Shown here: positions 1 to 7,942 of the stretch, in pieces
How positions within the stretch are numbered: position 1 is the first letter of the stretch
Layout of the letters: the number at the start of each line of letters is the position of its first letter
Source: Lachnospiraceae bacterium
Lineage (GTDB): Bacteria; Bacillota; Clostridia; Lachnospirales; Lachnospiraceae
DNA length: 59,455 nucleotides
NCBI GenBank assembly: GCA_017518185.1
Contig: JAFWWB010000089.1
Span: 1 to 59,455, forward strand
Direction of reading: 5' to 3'
Notes under the pieces: model-generated
Seen by the model: the letters and a program-made list of their open reading frames with translations, nothing else
Database searches by the model: none
Told to the model about the DNA's origin: nothing
Made by a program: the position numbers and the translations under genes

Positions 1-1256
1 ATGAGCCTTGGCCGTACTTCTACCTTCATCGACTGCTACGCAGAGCGTGACCTTAAGAACGGCAAGTTTACTGAGGAAGAGATCCAGGAGTTCGTTGATC
101 ACTTCATCATGAAGCTCCGCTGCGTGAAGTTCGCACGTACACCTGAGTACAACCAGATCTTCGCCGGCGATCCCGTATGGGTTACCGAGTCTCTGGGCGG
201 CGTAGGTGTTGACGGACGTCACATGGTCACCAAGACCAGCTTCCGTTATATGAATACACTGAACAACCTTGGTGCAGCTCCCGAGCCCAACCTGACAGTT
301 CTGTGGTCAACCAGACTGCCCAGACCCTGGAAAGAGTTCTGCGCTAAGATGTCCATCAAGAGCTCTTCCATCCAGTATGAGAACGACGATCTGATGAGAG
401 TTACCCACGGCGATGATTACGCTATCGCATGCTGTGTATCCTCCATGAGAGTCGGTAAGGAGATGCAGTTCTTCGGCGCAAGAGCAAACCTTGCAAAGTG
501 CATGCTCTATGCTCTTAACGGCGGTGTGACGAGGTTTCCAAGAAGCAGGTCGGCCCCAAGTACCGCAAGTACGAAGGCGATGTTATCGAATACGATAAGT
601 TCATGCCCATGTTCGAGGACATGATGGAGTGGCTTGCTGATGTGTATGTAAATACCCTCAACGTTATCCACTACATGCATGACAAGTACTGCTATGAGCG
701 CGCACAGATGGCTCTGCATGACAGAGACGTACGCCGCTACTTCGCAACCGGTATGGCAGGTCTGTCGGTCGTTGCCGACTCCCTCAGCGCCATCAAGTAT
801 GCTACCGTTAAGCCTATCCGTGATGAGGACGGCATAATAGTAGACTTTGAGACCACCGGCGAGTTCCCCAAGTACGGTAATGATGATGACCGTGTAGACC
901 AGATCGCACATGACCTTGTCAGCAAGTTCATGATGATGATCCGTCGTCACCACACCTACAGGAACGGCTTCCCGACCATGTCCGTGCTTACCATCACCTC
1001 AAACGTGACCTATGGTAAGGCTACCGGCAATACTCCCGACGGACGCCGCAAGGGACAGCCTTTCGCACCCGGAGCCAACCCGCTGCACGGCCGTGACACC
1101 CACGGTGCCGTAGCTTCCCTGAGCTCTGTGGCAAAGCTGCCTTTCAACGACAGCCAGGACGGTATCTCCAATACCTTCACCATCATCCCCGGCGCTCTCG
1201 GCAAGGAGGATCAGGTGTTTGCAGGCGATATCGAAGTGGATCTTGCAAAGAAGTAA
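1..1256 (+). pseudogene. pflB: Pyruvate formate-lyase catalytic chain, 5'-partial, single frameshift, lacking the glycyl-radical domain
   Basis: Formate C-acetyltransferase converts pyruvate and CoA to acetyl-CoA and formate in anaerobic fermentation. The reading frame enters from before the window. Visible family motifs are RTSTF, GDPVW, the catalytic Cys-Cys pair in IACCVSS (codons 430-435), [17 protein letters not shown] and GANPLHGRD. At about 526-528 one base is missing: frame 1 reads ALNGGV and the protein continues as [14 protein letters not shown] in frame 3, where E. coli PflB also has GGVDE. The second frame then runs to a stop at 1254-1256 after EVDLAKK. Ordinary PFL continues about 75 residues further with the glycyl-radical domain; that part is a separate gene here (1599-1844), so the chain ends naturally at the domain linker. 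The frameshift could be real or a sequencing error. Family assignment is very secure. Confidence 0.93.
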
Positions 1257-1270
1257 ACAGTTGCGGATGA

Positions 1271-1310
1271 GTGCCTTCCCCACCGGGGAAGGAGGCACAC
1301 CGAAGGTGTG
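1271..1310. repeat. Tandem hairpins, miniature palindromic repeat-like
   Basis: Two adjoining inverted repeats follow the pfl large chain. The first pairs GTGCCTTCCCC (1271-1281) with GGGGAAGG plus GGCAC across an ACC loop and a small bulge. The second pairs CACACC (1296-1301) with GGTGTG (1305-1310) across GAA. There is no T-run after either, so a terminator is unlikely. The unit is bounded by GGATGAG and CGTATGAG. It could be a REP-like mobile palindrome or an mRNA-processing or stability element between subunit genes. Confidence 0.5.
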
Positions 1311-1335
1311 ACGTATGAGACAAGGAGGACAGGCC

Positions 1336-1539
1336 ATGACGGAAGAACAGATGATACAGGATCTTGTGGCGCAGCTTGACGGAGGTTTCTCTCAGGGCGT
1401 GGGACACGTAAATGTCAGCACGGACGGAGGATCCGAGGGAAAGAAGGAGGTGGAGACCATGGGCTGTACGGATTGTTCCAGGACCCCGCTGGCCTGCTCC
1501 GTTCCCACCCTTCATCAGGGAATAGACGATTTCCAGTGA
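1336..1539 (+). CDS. Small cysteine-containing protein resembling the start of the PFL glycyl-radical domain
   Basis: A 67-residue protein starting at an ATG 7 bases after AAGGAGG, which is better than the ATG at 1315. Its N-terminal half (DLVAQLDGGFSQGVGHVNV) lines up by eye with [19 protein letters not shown] of the downstream glycyl-radical subunit. It then diverges: there is no RVSGYA radical loop, and the C-terminal half instead carries MGCTDCSRTPLAC, three cysteines including a CxxC. It sits between the large and small PFL genes in the same direction. I do not recognise a named family. It may be a regulatory or spare subunit that binds the same groove of the large chain, or a redox or metal-binding accessory. 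That it is a gene is supported by the ribosome site and the similarity; its function is open. Confidence 0.7.
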   Translation: MTEEQMIQDLVAQLDGGFSQGVGHVNVSTDGGSEGKKEVETMGCTDCSRTPLACSVPTLHQGIDDFQ

Positions 1540-1598
1540 TAAAGGGTTTCAGACTCATTTGGAACAGTAGAATACATAAGTTTTAGGAGGAAATAAAA

Positions 1599-1844
1599 AT
1601 GGCAGAAGCAAGTGCAGCACAGGTTAACAACCTTGTGTCTTTACTGGATGGATATGCAACCAAGGGCGGCCATCACCTTAATGTGAACGTTCTTAACCGT
1701 GAGACCCTCATCGATGCTCAGAAGCATCCTGAGAACTATCCCCAGCTGACCATCCGTGTTTCCGGCTATGCAGTGAACTTCATCAAGCTCACTCCGGAGC
1801 AGCAGGCAGACGTTATCAGCCGTACTTTCCACGAGGCTATCTGA
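1599..1844 (+). CDS. grcA: Stand-alone glycyl-radical subunit of pyruvate formate-lyase (GrcA-like)
   Basis: An 81-residue protein equivalent to the last about 75 residues of a normal PFL. It has [35 protein letters not shown] and [14 protein letters not shown]. The glycine in RVSGYA (residue 56) is the site where the PFL-activating radical-SAM enzyme places the stable radical. In E. coli the homologue YfiD/GrcA is a rescue part for an intact PFL. Here the upstream large chain lacks this region altogether, so this protein should be the obligatory radical-bearing subunit of a two-chain enzyme. The ATG follows AGGAGGAAATAAAA, a strong ribosome site, suggesting high expression to match the large chain. 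No activating enzyme gene is in the window. Confidence 0.92.
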   Translation: MAEASAAQVNNLVSLLDGYATKGGHHLNVNVLNRETLIDAQKHPENYPQLTIRVSGYAVNFIKLTPEQQADVISRTFHEAI

Positions 1845-1868
1845 GATAACGGATAATTAAAGACTGAG

Positions 1869-1898
1869 AACAGAGGCATGTCCGCATGCCTCTGTTTT
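1869..1898 (+). terminator. Rho-independent terminator after the pfl locus
   Basis: A perfect 12-bp stem, AACAGAGGCATG (1869-1880) with CATGCCTCTGTT (1885-1896), around a TCCG loop and ending in a short T tract. It lies 25 bases after the glycyl-radical subunit gene and closes the pfl transcription unit. Confidence 0.85.
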
Positions 1899-1936
1899 AC
1901 TATACAGAGAGGTAACAATGGTAAAGGGGGGATATC

Positions 1937-2338
1937 ATGGGCTTTTTTTCAAAAACGGAGATCAGCTCTTTTGAGAGCATCTTTATGCGTATCAGCGGTA
2001 TGCGGAGCATCTGCGAATACGAGATCGCAAACACCGGAGATAAGGCGGAGTTATCACTGTACCGGATGTATTACGGGAACGGTGAAGAGGAACGCCGGCT
2101 CATAGCGCAGGGCTCCTGTTCCGCCGGGCATATGAAGGAACTGCTGAACAGCTGTGAAGTGACCGGTTGGAACGGCTTCAACGGAAAGCATCCGAAGAAT
2201 GTGAGGGACGGGGAGATGTTCCGCTTCAGGGCTCTTGTAAACGAAGGCCTTGAGATATGTGCGGAGGGCTCCGCAAACTTTCCGAAGCATTTTAATGAAT
2301 TCCGGCGGGAAATAGACAGGATGCTGCGTGAACAGTAG
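1937..2338 (+). CDS. Hypothetical protein, single copy of a domain repeated in the 54708-55769 lipoprotein
   Basis: A 133-residue protein with no signal peptide or membrane segment; ATG preceded by GGGGGG at a suitable distance. It matches no family I can name. By eye its second half (WNGFNGKHPK, FRALVNEGLEICAEG, ANFPKHFNEF) follows the same pattern as both halves of the lipoprotein at 54708-55769 (for example AMNGHSKRN, LEADYAGGEKISIYAEG, AVPYEW). The shared pattern is a helix, then an aromatic or methionine with NG, then two beta strands ending in AEG or ARG, a proline, and a closing helix. This one would be the cytoplasmic version of that domain. It stands alone after a terminator, so it has its own promoter. 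Function unknown. Confidence 0.75.
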   Translation: MGFFSKTEISSFESIFMRISGMRSICEYEIANTGDKAELSLYRMYYGNGEEERRLIAQGSCSAGHMKELLNSCEVTGWNGFNGKHPKNVRDGEMFRFRALVNEGLEICAEGSANFPKHFNEFRREIDRMLREQ

Positions 2339-2345
2339 AAACTGC

Positions 2346-2374
2346 GTGACAATACGGCGTATATCTGGTAAACT
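2346..2374 (+). promoter_or_regulatory. Candidate sigma-A promoter for the GGDEF-EAL gene
   Basis: GTGACA (2346-2351), a 17-base spacer and TAAACT (2369-2374) with an upstream TGG that resembles an extended -10. It lies directly upstream of the 2405 gene. Match is moderate. Confidence 0.4.
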
Positions 2375-2404
2375 GTCATTATCTATGCAGGAATGAGGGA
2401 TATG

Positions 2405-4732
2405 ATGAAAAAGGTACGGACCGCCGTTTCAGTCATATCGGTCTTGTCATACGTCGGATTTGCGGTGGCAACCTTTCTGGAGAATGACTTCTGGATCGAG
2501 TTGTCCTCTCCGCTCACGACGCTTCTTTGTGTTGTGCTGATACTGATGTGCCTCAGGGATCTGGGAAGGTTTAAGCTTCCGGCTGTGATGATAGCCTGCG
2601 GCATAGGAGTGTGGGTCTCGGCGGATATCCTCATGTTCATAAATGATTTCGCACTGGGTATGGAGGAACCCCAGACGGAGCTGGTAAGGACACTGTATCT
2701 TATCCCGAATTATTTCTTCGGTGCCTCCGGTGTGATCTTTCTGTTCCTTAAGCTGAAGAAAAGGGATCTTTATATAACTGCGGCCAATACCTTCCTTGTT
2801 ACAGTCGTGGGTTTCGCATTCGTGGCCAAGCTCATCCAGGCCGCAGGAGTCCTTACGGAGAACGATCCGGCCCTGTTCAGGGTATATTCCTATTTTTTTG
2901 TTAATATCATCATCCTTGTGATCGGGGCTCACATCCTCTATATGGTAGGTCCCGGCAATCTGAAAAAGGGGACCAATCTCATACCACTCTGCATACTGGG
3001 ATACATAATCATAGATTTCCGTTATTCCTATCAGGAGGCAGTGGGGATCGATCCCGAAAGCATATATGTGGACCTTCTCTATATGCTCTTCCTGCTGGGA
3101 ATGACCATGGGCACTGTATCGCAGGTCAGGCATGGTTATGTCTATGTCCTGAAGGAACGTGACGAGAACATGAACAATATGATATATGTACGTGTCCTTT
3201 CGCCGCTGCTCCTGATCACTGCCGCAGTGCTGAGGGTGATGGACATATTGTCACAGTCGGAATTCTCCTATATCCTTATTGCGGTACTGGCCTATTTTAT
3301 CATGTATGCCCTGCTGAGGAACAGCGGCCTGAACGAGAAACTGTTAAAGCAGCAGCAGGAGCTGAACACAGCACTTGAAGCCCAGGTCGCGGAGAAGACC
3401 AGGGATCTTAAGAAAGCCAACTGTGATCTGGAGTACCTGTCCTCGACGGATCTGCTTACCGGTCTCTATAACAGGAGGCATGGTATCAAAGCCCTGGACC
3501 AGCTGGTATATGAGTCTGAAAAATATGACATAAGCTTTGCGGTCTTCGGTATCGATCTTAACCATTTCAAGCCCGTGAACGATACCTACGGTCATGAGAT
3601 GGGGGACCGTGTGCTGGAGGAGTTCGGGAAACGCATGCGGGAACTTCCGGAAAGGTTTACCAGTATCCGAAGCGGCGGAGATGAATTTGTGATCCTGTAC
3701 TCGCACGTAAGGGACAGGGATGAGGTGACCGCGGCTGCGGAGCTGCTTAAGGATCTGTTCAAAAGGCCGATAGTCCTGGACAGCTTCACCTTCAGGCTTT
3801 CCGGAAGCATAGGCATCTCTCTTTATCCGGATGATGCGACCGATCCCGAGGATCTTCTGCAGTTTGCCGATGCCGCCATGTATACGGTGAAGCGGAGCAA
3901 GGCCAGGGACGATTACCGTTTCTTTGATTCGGGACTGGTCAAAAACGTGGACCGCAGGAAAAAGATAGAAGAAGAGCTTAAGAAGGCTGAGCCTGAGAGG
4001 GATTTCATACTCCACTACCAGCCCCAGTTTGACATCATCGAAGGCAGGGTTGTGGGGATCGAGGTGTTCCCGCGCTTCAAGATCCCCGGTTTTGAGGACT
4101 GCACTCCGGCAGAACTGATACCCATAGCCGAGGAGTGCGGTTTTATGAGCAGGCTGGGTATATGGACTGCCGAAACGGCACTGAGGCAGGTGAATGAATG
4201 GAACCGTAAGTACGGCATGAAGCTTACGACTACCATAAACCTGGCTCCGCTTCAGCTTCTGGATACGGATTTTATCAACTGCCTTGCTGCTGTCATTGAG
4301 CAGCTGGGGGCCGATCCCTCGGGCCTCATCCTGGATGTGAGCAATGAGGTCATGATGGGCGCGGCAGAGTCGGCAAAGGATACCCTCAGGGATTTTCAGC
4401 ATTCGGGATATACCCTGTCCCTTAATGAATTCGGAGGCGGTGATATAAACCTGTCATATATAAAGGACTGCGGCTTTTCTACCATAAAGCTTTCACGTAC
4501 GCTGATACCCCAGGGGATAAAGGATCCGGCACGTCTGGACATCATACTTGCGCTGCTGGCCCTGGCCGGTAAGCTCAAGGTGGATGTAGTGGCAGTGGGA
4601 ATAGAGACTGATGACCAGCTGCAGCTGATGCGGGGGCTCGGTATAAGGATAATGCAGGGATACTATTACGGGAAACCGCTGCCGGCGGGAGATATGGAAA
4701 AGAAATTCCTGGCGTCGCTGGTGGTAGGGTAG
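2405..4732 (+). CDS. Membrane GGDEF protein with degenerate EAL domain
   Basis: About 775 residues. The N-terminal third holds about eight hydrophobic segments, followed by a short coiled coil (EKLLKQQQELNTALEAQVAEKT), a GGDEF domain with an intact SGGDEF active site (around 3671-3688) and a C-terminal EAL-family domain. The GGDEF part should make c-di-GMP; I see no RxxD inhibitory site at the usual place. The EAL part has lost most catalytic residues: EAL reads EVF, the metal-binding DDFGTG motif reads NEFGGG, KIDRSF reads KLSRTL and VVAEGVE reads VVAVGIE, although QGYYYGKPLP is kept. It is therefore probably a non-catalytic c-di-GMP- or protein-binding module. The start at 2405 (MKKVRTAV) is chosen because GAGGG lies 5 bases upstream; 2393 and 2402 are alternatives. 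Confidence 0.9.
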   Translation: MKKVRTAVSVISVLSYVGFAVATFLENDFWIELSSPLTTLLCVVLILMCLRDLGRFKLPAVMIACGIGVWVSADILMFINDFALGMEEPQTELVRTLYLIPNYFFGASGVIFLFLKLKKRDLYITAANTFLVTVVGFAFVAKLIQAAGVLTENDPALFRVYSYFFVNIIILVIGAHILYMVGPGNLKKGTNLIPLCILGYIIIDFRYSYQEAVGIDPESIYVDLLYMLFLLGMTMGTVSQVRHGYVYVLKERDENMNNMIYVRVLSPLLLITAAVLRVMDILSQSEFSYILIAVLAYFIMYALLRNSGLNEKLLKQQQELNTALEAQVAEKTRDLKKANCDLEYLSSTDLLTGLYNRRHGIKALDQLVYESEKYDISFAVFGIDLNHFKPVNDTYGHEMGDRVLEEFGKRMRELPERFTSIRSGGDEFVILYSHVRDRDEVTAAAELLKDLFKRPIVLDSFTFRLSGSIGISLYPDDATDPEDLLQFADAAMYTVKRSKARDDYRFFDSGLVKNVDRRKKIEEELKKAEPERDFILHYQPQFDIIEGRVVGIEVFPRFKIPGFEDCTPAELIPIAEECGFMSRLGIWTAETALRQVNEWNRKYGMKLTTTINLAPLQLLDTDFINCLAAVIEQLGADPSGLILDVSNEVMMGAAESAKDTLRDFQHSGYTLSLNEFGGGDINLSYIKDCGFSTIKLSRTLIPQGIKDPARLDIILALLALAGKLKVDVVAVGIETDDQLQLMRGLGIRIMQGYYYGKPLPAGDMEKKFLASLVVG

Positions 4733-4772
4733 TTTTCCCTGAAACAATGCATTACTTTAAGGAGGAGGTAAT

Positions 4773-6170
4773 ATGGGAGAAACAGTAAACAATGATTGGG
4801 AGGCGCTTTTTACGCTGTTTTTTGCGGCGGGTTATCTGCTGATGGAGATCATTCAGTATCTTATCGTCAGCATCGGTATCAGCGGTATCCTGAAGAAATG
4901 CAAGAAGACGGCATGGCACGCCTTTGTGCCGGTGCTGCGTTATTACAGGATCAGCCAGTGTGCAAACAGGGAACATGAAGGCCGGGTCTTCATGCTGCTG
5001 ATCTTTTTGTCCAGGCTCCTGACTCCGCTGCTCAGAAGCAGCAGCAACAGTGTGTTCGGCCTGCAGAATGATGCCGACCCGCTTAGCAAAGGCTTTCTTC
5101 TGGCAACAGCCGTGGCCCTTGGCGTGTCGATCTGTGCTCTTATCTATGATATCCGCATAACCTGCGGTCTCTGCGAGACTTTTGGAAGGAAAAAGAGGTG
5201 GGTGATCCTTTTTGAGATCCCCATTGTGTCCGACATAGCCATGTTGGTCTGGGGCCTTTCAAAGAAATTCCAGCCGGTCGGACTTAAGGAAGAGGAAAAA
5301 GAAAAAGGAGCAGAGGAAAGCAATGCAGATCTGGCAGCCATCAAGGACGGTCTTACGGTGAACATACGTCAGCGCACGGCCAGAGATGGCTTTCAGGAGA
5401 AGGTGCTGCTGAGGGATATCCATCTCACCATTCCCAGGGGACATCTTGTTCTCCTGCTTGGCGGCTCCGGCGCCGGCAAAACAACCTTCCTGAATGCGGT
5501 GACGGGCTATGAGCCTGCGGATGCCACCATAATGCTGGGGGATCATGACGTATACAAGCAGTATGATTCCATGAAGTATGATGTGGGCTTTGTGCCCCAG
5601 TCGGATCTGATGCGCGGCAACGATACCGTACTCAGCACCCTTAACGATGCTGCCATATTACGGCTGCCCAGCACCATGAAGGCAAAGGAGAGAAAAGCAA
5701 GGGTGATGGAAGTACTGGAGACCATGGGTCTGTCCATGCTTTGCAATACTCTTGTGGAGAAGCTTTCCGGCGGCCAGCGCAAACGTCTGTCCATCGCGCT
5801 TGAGATCATCTCGGATCCGCAGCTCTTTATTCTGGATGAGCCCGACAGCGGACTTGACGGCGTGGTAGCGAGAGGACTTTTTGAAAAACTTCGCGCCATT
5901 GCAGACGAAGGGAAGATAGTGGTTGTCATTACCCATACACCCGACCGTGTCATCGACCTCTTTGACGATGTGATAGTGCTGGCCAAGGATGTTGACCGCA
6001 CGGGACGTCTGGCATACTATGGTCCCGTACAGGAGGCCTTTAAGTTCTTTGAGAAGGACAGCATGGAGCAGGTACTGCGCTCCATCAACCAGAAGGAAGA
6101 AGGCGGTGAAGGCCGGGCCACTGAATTTGTAGGCCGCTATGCACATCAGCTGCAGCAAAAGGCATCCTGA
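4773..6170 (+). CDS. ABCG-like ABC transporter ATPase with N-terminal membrane domain
   Basis: 465 residues. The first about 170 residues contain four hydrophobic segments; an acidic/lysine linker (EEEKEKGAEE) leads to an ABC ATPase. Motifs: Walker A GGSGAGKTT (about residue 230), a Q-loop VPQSDLM, signature LSGGQRKRLSIA (about 330), Walker B LFILDEPDSGLD and the switch histidine in VITHTPDR. The long signature tail and the following paired permease are typical of the ABCG/White type of exporter. The ATG follows AGGAGGAGGTAAT. The permease gene starts 16 bases after the stop, so both chains should be made together. The substrate cannot be read from sequence; lipid or peptide export are options. 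The membrane segments fused in front of the ATPase are unusual, since such segments are normally on the other side of the ATPase. Confidence 0.85.
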   Translation: MGETVNNDWEALFTLFFAAGYLLMEIIQYLIVSIGISGILKKCKKTAWHAFVPVLRYYRISQCANREHEGRVFMLLIFLSRLLTPLLRSSSNSVFGLQNDADPLSKGFLLATAVALGVSICALIYDIRITCGLCETFGRKKRWVILFEIPIVSDIAMLVWGLSKKFQPVGLKEEEKEKGAEESNADLAAIKDGLTVNIRQRTARDGFQEKVLLRDIHLTIPRGHLVLLLGGSGAGKTTFLNAVTGYEPADATIMLGDHDVYKQYDSMKYDVGFVPQSDLMRGNDTVLSTLNDAAILRLPSTMKAKERKARVMEVLETMGLSMLCNTLVEKLSGGQRKRLSIALEIISDPQLFILDEPDSGLDGVVARGLFEKLRAIADEGKIVVVITHTPDRVIDLFDDVIVLAKDVDRTGRLAYYGPVQEAFKFFEKDSMEQVLRSINQKEEGGEGRATEFVGRYAHQLQQKAS

Positions 6171-6186
6171 AGGGGGAGTGAAAGAT

Positions 6187-7173
6187 ATGAGTAAAAATGA
6201 AAAGAAAGAAATGTATGCAGCGGAGGTCGACAAGACACAGCTGAAGCACCAGGGACGTCTGGCCCAGACCGGTGTATATCTCGGAAAACTGTTCCGTATG
6301 TTCATCTTCCAGAGTGACTGGAAGGTATTTCCCATGGCAGCGGTGATAGCGGGCCTTGTCTGCTATGTGGTGGGAGAGTCCCTTTTCAAGACCATGGAGG
6401 GTACCCTTTTGGGATCCTTCGCGGTCTCATGTATCTGTATCTGGAACGGTTTCTTCAATTCGATCCAGGTCATCTGCCGTGAGCGCCCCATCATAAAACG
6501 TGAGCATCGCTCCGGTATGCACATTACCTCATATGTGCTGGCGCATATGATATATCAGGCCTGCCTCTGCCTTGGACAGACTCTGGTCACTCTTTATATC
6601 TTCAAACTTATGAAGATACAGTTTCCGGCCGGCTCACTCATTTCAGGAAGCGTTACGCTCGATCTGGCCATCACCATATTCCTTACCACCTACGCGGCAG
6701 ATATGATGAGCCTCATGATATCATCATTTGTACGTTCCACCACCACGGCAATGACGGTGATGCCCTTCCTGCTGATCTTCCAGCTGGTATTCTCCGGCGG
6801 CTTTTTCTCACTTTCCGGAGCGGCTCTTAAGCTTACGGACTTTACGGTCGCCAAGTGGGGGCTTACGGCGCTGTGTTCACAGGGACACTATAACGAGCTG
6901 CCCATGGTGTCGATCTGGAATAATCTGAAAAAGCTGAACAGTGTTGAGATCGATGGCGAACAGCCCCTTCATGAGGTGTTCTACATGATAGAGCAGACCG
7001 AAGGCGGCCGGGAGGAGATCATGCTCAAGTGCGCGGAATACAACCAGAAACCGGAGTATGACTCTGAGCCCGAGACCGTGCTGATGTGCTGGAGCAGGCT
7101 GAGTTTCTTCATAGTGATATTTGCCTGCCTGTCGGTAGCGTCGCTTGAATATGTTGACCGGGATAAACGATAG
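6187..7173 (+). CDS. ABC-2 type (ABCG-like) permease
   Basis: 328 residues, starting at an ATG 6 bases after AGGGGGAGTG rather than at the in-frame ATG inside the preceding gene (6139). A hydrophilic lysine-rich N-terminus is followed by about six membrane segments with the ABC-2 pattern, including an amphipathic region rich in charged residues (CRERPIIKREHRSG) that would contact the ATPase. A large soluble loop lies before the last membrane helix, as in ABCG proteins. It is the partner of the ATPase at 4773-6170. Confidence 0.85.
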   Translation: MSKNEKKEMYAAEVDKTQLKHQGRLAQTGVYLGKLFRMFIFQSDWKVFPMAAVIAGLVCYVVGESLFKTMEGTLLGSFAVSCICIWNGFFNSIQVICRERPIIKREHRSGMHITSYVLAHMIYQACLCLGQTLVTLYIFKLMKIQFPAGSLISGSVTLDLAITIFLTTYAADMMSLMISSFVRSTTTAMTVMPFLLIFQLVFSGGFFSLSGAALKLTDFTVAKWGLTALCSQGHYNELPMVSIWNNLKKLNSVEIDGEQPLHEVFYMIEQTEGGREEIMLKCAEYNQKPEYDSEPETVLMCWSRLSFFIVIFACLSVASLEYVDRDKR

Positions 7174-7191
7174 TAAGATTACGCAGGTTTA

Positions 7192-7938
7192 ATGGGCACG
7201 ATACCGGGAAAGTACTGTTTCGGCAACAGGAGCATAAAAAAGCTTGTGGTGCCGGAAGATATCTCGGAAATAGGCGAATGGGCCTATGGGTCCTGCAGCG
7301 CGCTGGAAGAAGTGCATATCCAGAAGGGCTGCAGGGTTTCCGACAGAGCTTTTGCCGGAAGTGACGGCATACGGAGGATATTTCTGTATAACGAAAAAGG
7401 GGAGAGGGTAAACGGGCTTCCCGGGCTTCTGGCACTGGCTGTCACCGTATGGCCGGGAGACACGTCACGTATCTTCGAAGCCGCTTCGGAGGATGCTGCT
7501 TTCCTCGAATGGCTGGATGAAAGACTGCCGTTGTATCTGGCGGAAGAAGACAGCCTGGGCTACATCCCCTTCCTTGCGGGGGGCGAGGAGGATTACAGGG
7601 ATGAGACCGAGGAAAGAAAGGAACATGAGAGGGCTGTGAAGCTGCGTAAAGCCCGCTTCATGTACGAAAGACTGCTTGCCGGGGGAATAAGGCCTCCCGG
7701 AGCTGAAAAGAGCCGCATGAGCGGCAGGCTGAAAGACTATGGTCCCGGGATCTCCTTTGCACTGATGAAAGAGGACAGCGAAAGAAAAGAGGAATATGGG
7801 CGTCTGTTCTTTGAACTGTGCATAGACGGGGATGCCGGTACCGGAAAGCTGCTGGAATACGCCGGTGAAGATGCCGGACTGAGGGCAATGGTGCTCCGGC
7901 ACAGCGGCGGGGAAGGAGTTGAGGGACTGGATATCTAA
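7192..7938 (+). CDS. Leucine-rich-repeat (BspA-like) protein of unknown role
   Basis: 248 residues without signal peptide. The first about 60 residues contain at least two LRR_5/BspA-like units: IKKLVVPEDISEIGEWAYGS, then LEEVHIQKGCRVSDRAFAGS. The rest is charged and helical, with LEWLDERLPLYLAEEDSLGY and an Arg/Glu-rich stretch, and matches nothing I know. It begins 18 bases after the permease gene, so it is probably cotranscribed with the exporter. The start has only a weak ribosome site (CAGGT), so expression may depend on translation of the permease. It ends 4 bases from the converging gene at 7943. Confidence 0.7.
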   Translation: MGTIPGKYCFGNRSIKKLVVPEDISEIGEWAYGSCSALEEVHIQKGCRVSDRAFAGSDGIRRIFLYNEKGERVNGLPGLLALAVTVWPGDTSRIFEAASEDAAFLEWLDERLPLYLAEEDSLGYIPFLAGGEEDYRDETEERKEHERAVKLRKARFMYERLLAGGIRPPGAEKSRMSGRLKDYGPGISFALMKEDSERKEEYGRLFFELCIDGDAGTGKLLEYAGEDAGLRAMVLRHSGGEGVEGLDI

Positions 7939-7942
7939 GCCC

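Noticed and set aside
1271-1310. Terminator after the pfl large chain
   Set aside because: Hairpins are strong but lack a following T tract, and the small-subunit genes downstream should be coexpressed.
3344-4402. Long minus-strand frame opposite the GGDEF-EAL gene
   Set aside because: No ribosome site or domain; explained as mirror of the conserved GGDEF/EAL coding frame.
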